Source: Planctomycetota bacterium (GTDB lineage: Bacteria; Planctomycetota; PLA2; JAEUHO01). From it: DNA of 42,139 nucleotides. Made by a program: the position numbers and the translations under genes. The notes beneath the pieces were generated by a model. That model ran no database searches. It was not told where the DNA came from and worked only from the letters and a program-made list of their open reading frames with translations. Location of the stretch: NCBI GenBank assembly GCA_020851795.1, contig JADZCA010000103.1, positions 1 through 42,139 of the forward strand. Direction: 5' to 3'. Position 1 is the stretch's first letter; each line of letters starts with the position of its first letter. This document shows, in pieces, positions 42,022-42,139 of this stretch.

Positions 42022-42139
42022 TCAGCGCCTCTCTGCTCCCGGCCCGAGGGCCGGGAGCAGAGAGGCGAACGCCGCCGGGGACACACCCCCGAGGGCTGAG
42101 TGCGGCCTCGACTCGTTGTAGTCGCGCCTCCAATCTTCG
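42022..42139 (-). CDS. IS3-family transposase (orfB), C-terminal end only
   Basis: Thirty-eight codons visible before a TGA at 42022-42024, running off the window edge. The peptide contains WRRDYNESRPHSALGGVSPA, the C-terminal signature of IS3-family DDE transposases (the 'YNxxRPHSALGxxTP' motif). The last 17 residues (FASLLPALGPGAERR and flanks) are encoded by a perfect palindrome at 42026-42067, which is not part of the usual family. Partial gene. Confidence 0.85.
   Translation of the reverse strand, partial: EDWRRDYNESRPHSALGGVSPAAFASLLPALGPGAERR
42026..42067. repeat. Perfect 20-bp palindrome
   Basis: CGCCTCTCTGCTCCCGGCCC (42026-42045) is exactly mirrored by its complement (42048-42067) across a 2-base spacer. 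It overlaps the end of the transposase reading frame, and reading on the minus strand a TTTTT run follows about 15 bases further on. A bidirectional transcription barrier or an IS-internal fold-back is possible. Confidence 0.8.

Larger units (their letters stand above)
41970..42139 (-). mobile_element. Right end of an IS3-family insertion sequence (partial)
   Basis: TGACGTGCCCCCC at 41970 has the look of an IS3-family terminal inverted repeat (TGACxTGCCCCC...), ending in CA when read from the minus strand. Inside it a transposase C-terminus is encoded on the minus strand (42022-42139). The other end lies outside the window, so target duplication cannot be checked. Confidence 0.6.

Noticed and set aside
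1..42139. CRISPR arrays, rRNA, phage structural genes, replication origin
   Set aside because: No regularly spaced repeats, rRNA cores, phage head/tail motifs or DnaA-box clusters were seen.

Overview
The window is about 42 kb of very GC-rich DNA from a Gram-negative (diderm) bacterium. Outer-membrane efflux lipoproteins, three tripartite RND pumps, an ECF sigma/anti-sigma pair, a WspA-F type chemosensory operon and a giant carboxypeptidase-regulatory-like protein together suggest Planctomycetota or Myxococcota. This taxonomic call is inference; no rRNA or housekeeping marker is present.

Layout. (1) 0.2-9.5 kb, minus strand: a DUF1801 gene, then a seven-gene chemosensory operon read from 9536 down to 855 (MCP, CheW, CheR-TPR, CheW, CheA-REC, CheB, REC-PP2C). 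The order is that of the Pseudomonas wsp operon, but the last gene joins a WspR-like receiver to a PP2C/SpoIIE phosphatase instead of a GGDEF domain. (2) 9.5-15.5 kb: a secreted DUF1254/DUF1214 protein flanked by a 43-bp direct repeat, and a 1.2-kaa surface or periplasmic beta-sandwich-repeat protein. (3) 15.7-17.3 kb: a toxin-antitoxin-like operon (ribbon-helix-helix, 80-aa protein, XRE-type HTH) with a tandem CACCA operator candidate, a small start-less ORF and a structured non-coding stretch. (4) 17.3-25 kb, minus strand: a CusA-type metal efflux operon (His/Cys-rich secreted protein, adaptor, RND pump, His-rich lipoprotein, outer-membrane lipoprotein, HMA-domain protein). (5) 25-34.1 kb: a CDF transporter remnant and a P1B-4 type metal ATPase, divergent from a CmtR-like ArsR regulator that heads a CzcA-type operon (TolC-like protein, zinc-ribbon protein, adaptor, RND pump). 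(6) 34.3-41.6 kb, minus strand: ECF sigma, anti-sigma, a third RND pump of a different class, adaptor and TolC-like protein, almost all linked by 4-base start/stop overlaps. (7) 41.7-42.1 kb: a lipoprotein reading frame cut by the end of an IS3-family element, whose transposase C-terminus runs off the window.

How the parts fit. From 17 kb on, the DNA is a metal and envelope stress island: the two HME-type pumps and the ATPase would empty cytoplasm and periplasm of soft and transition metals under ArsR control, and the third pump is wired to its own ECF sigma factor. The Wsp-like operon would sense a surface or envelope signal but signals out by dephosphorylation (probably of an anti-sigma antagonist) rather than by c-di-GMP. 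The CDF remnant, start-less ORF, interrupted lipoprotein frame, IS end and TA-like genes point to repeated rearrangement between 15 and 42 kb.
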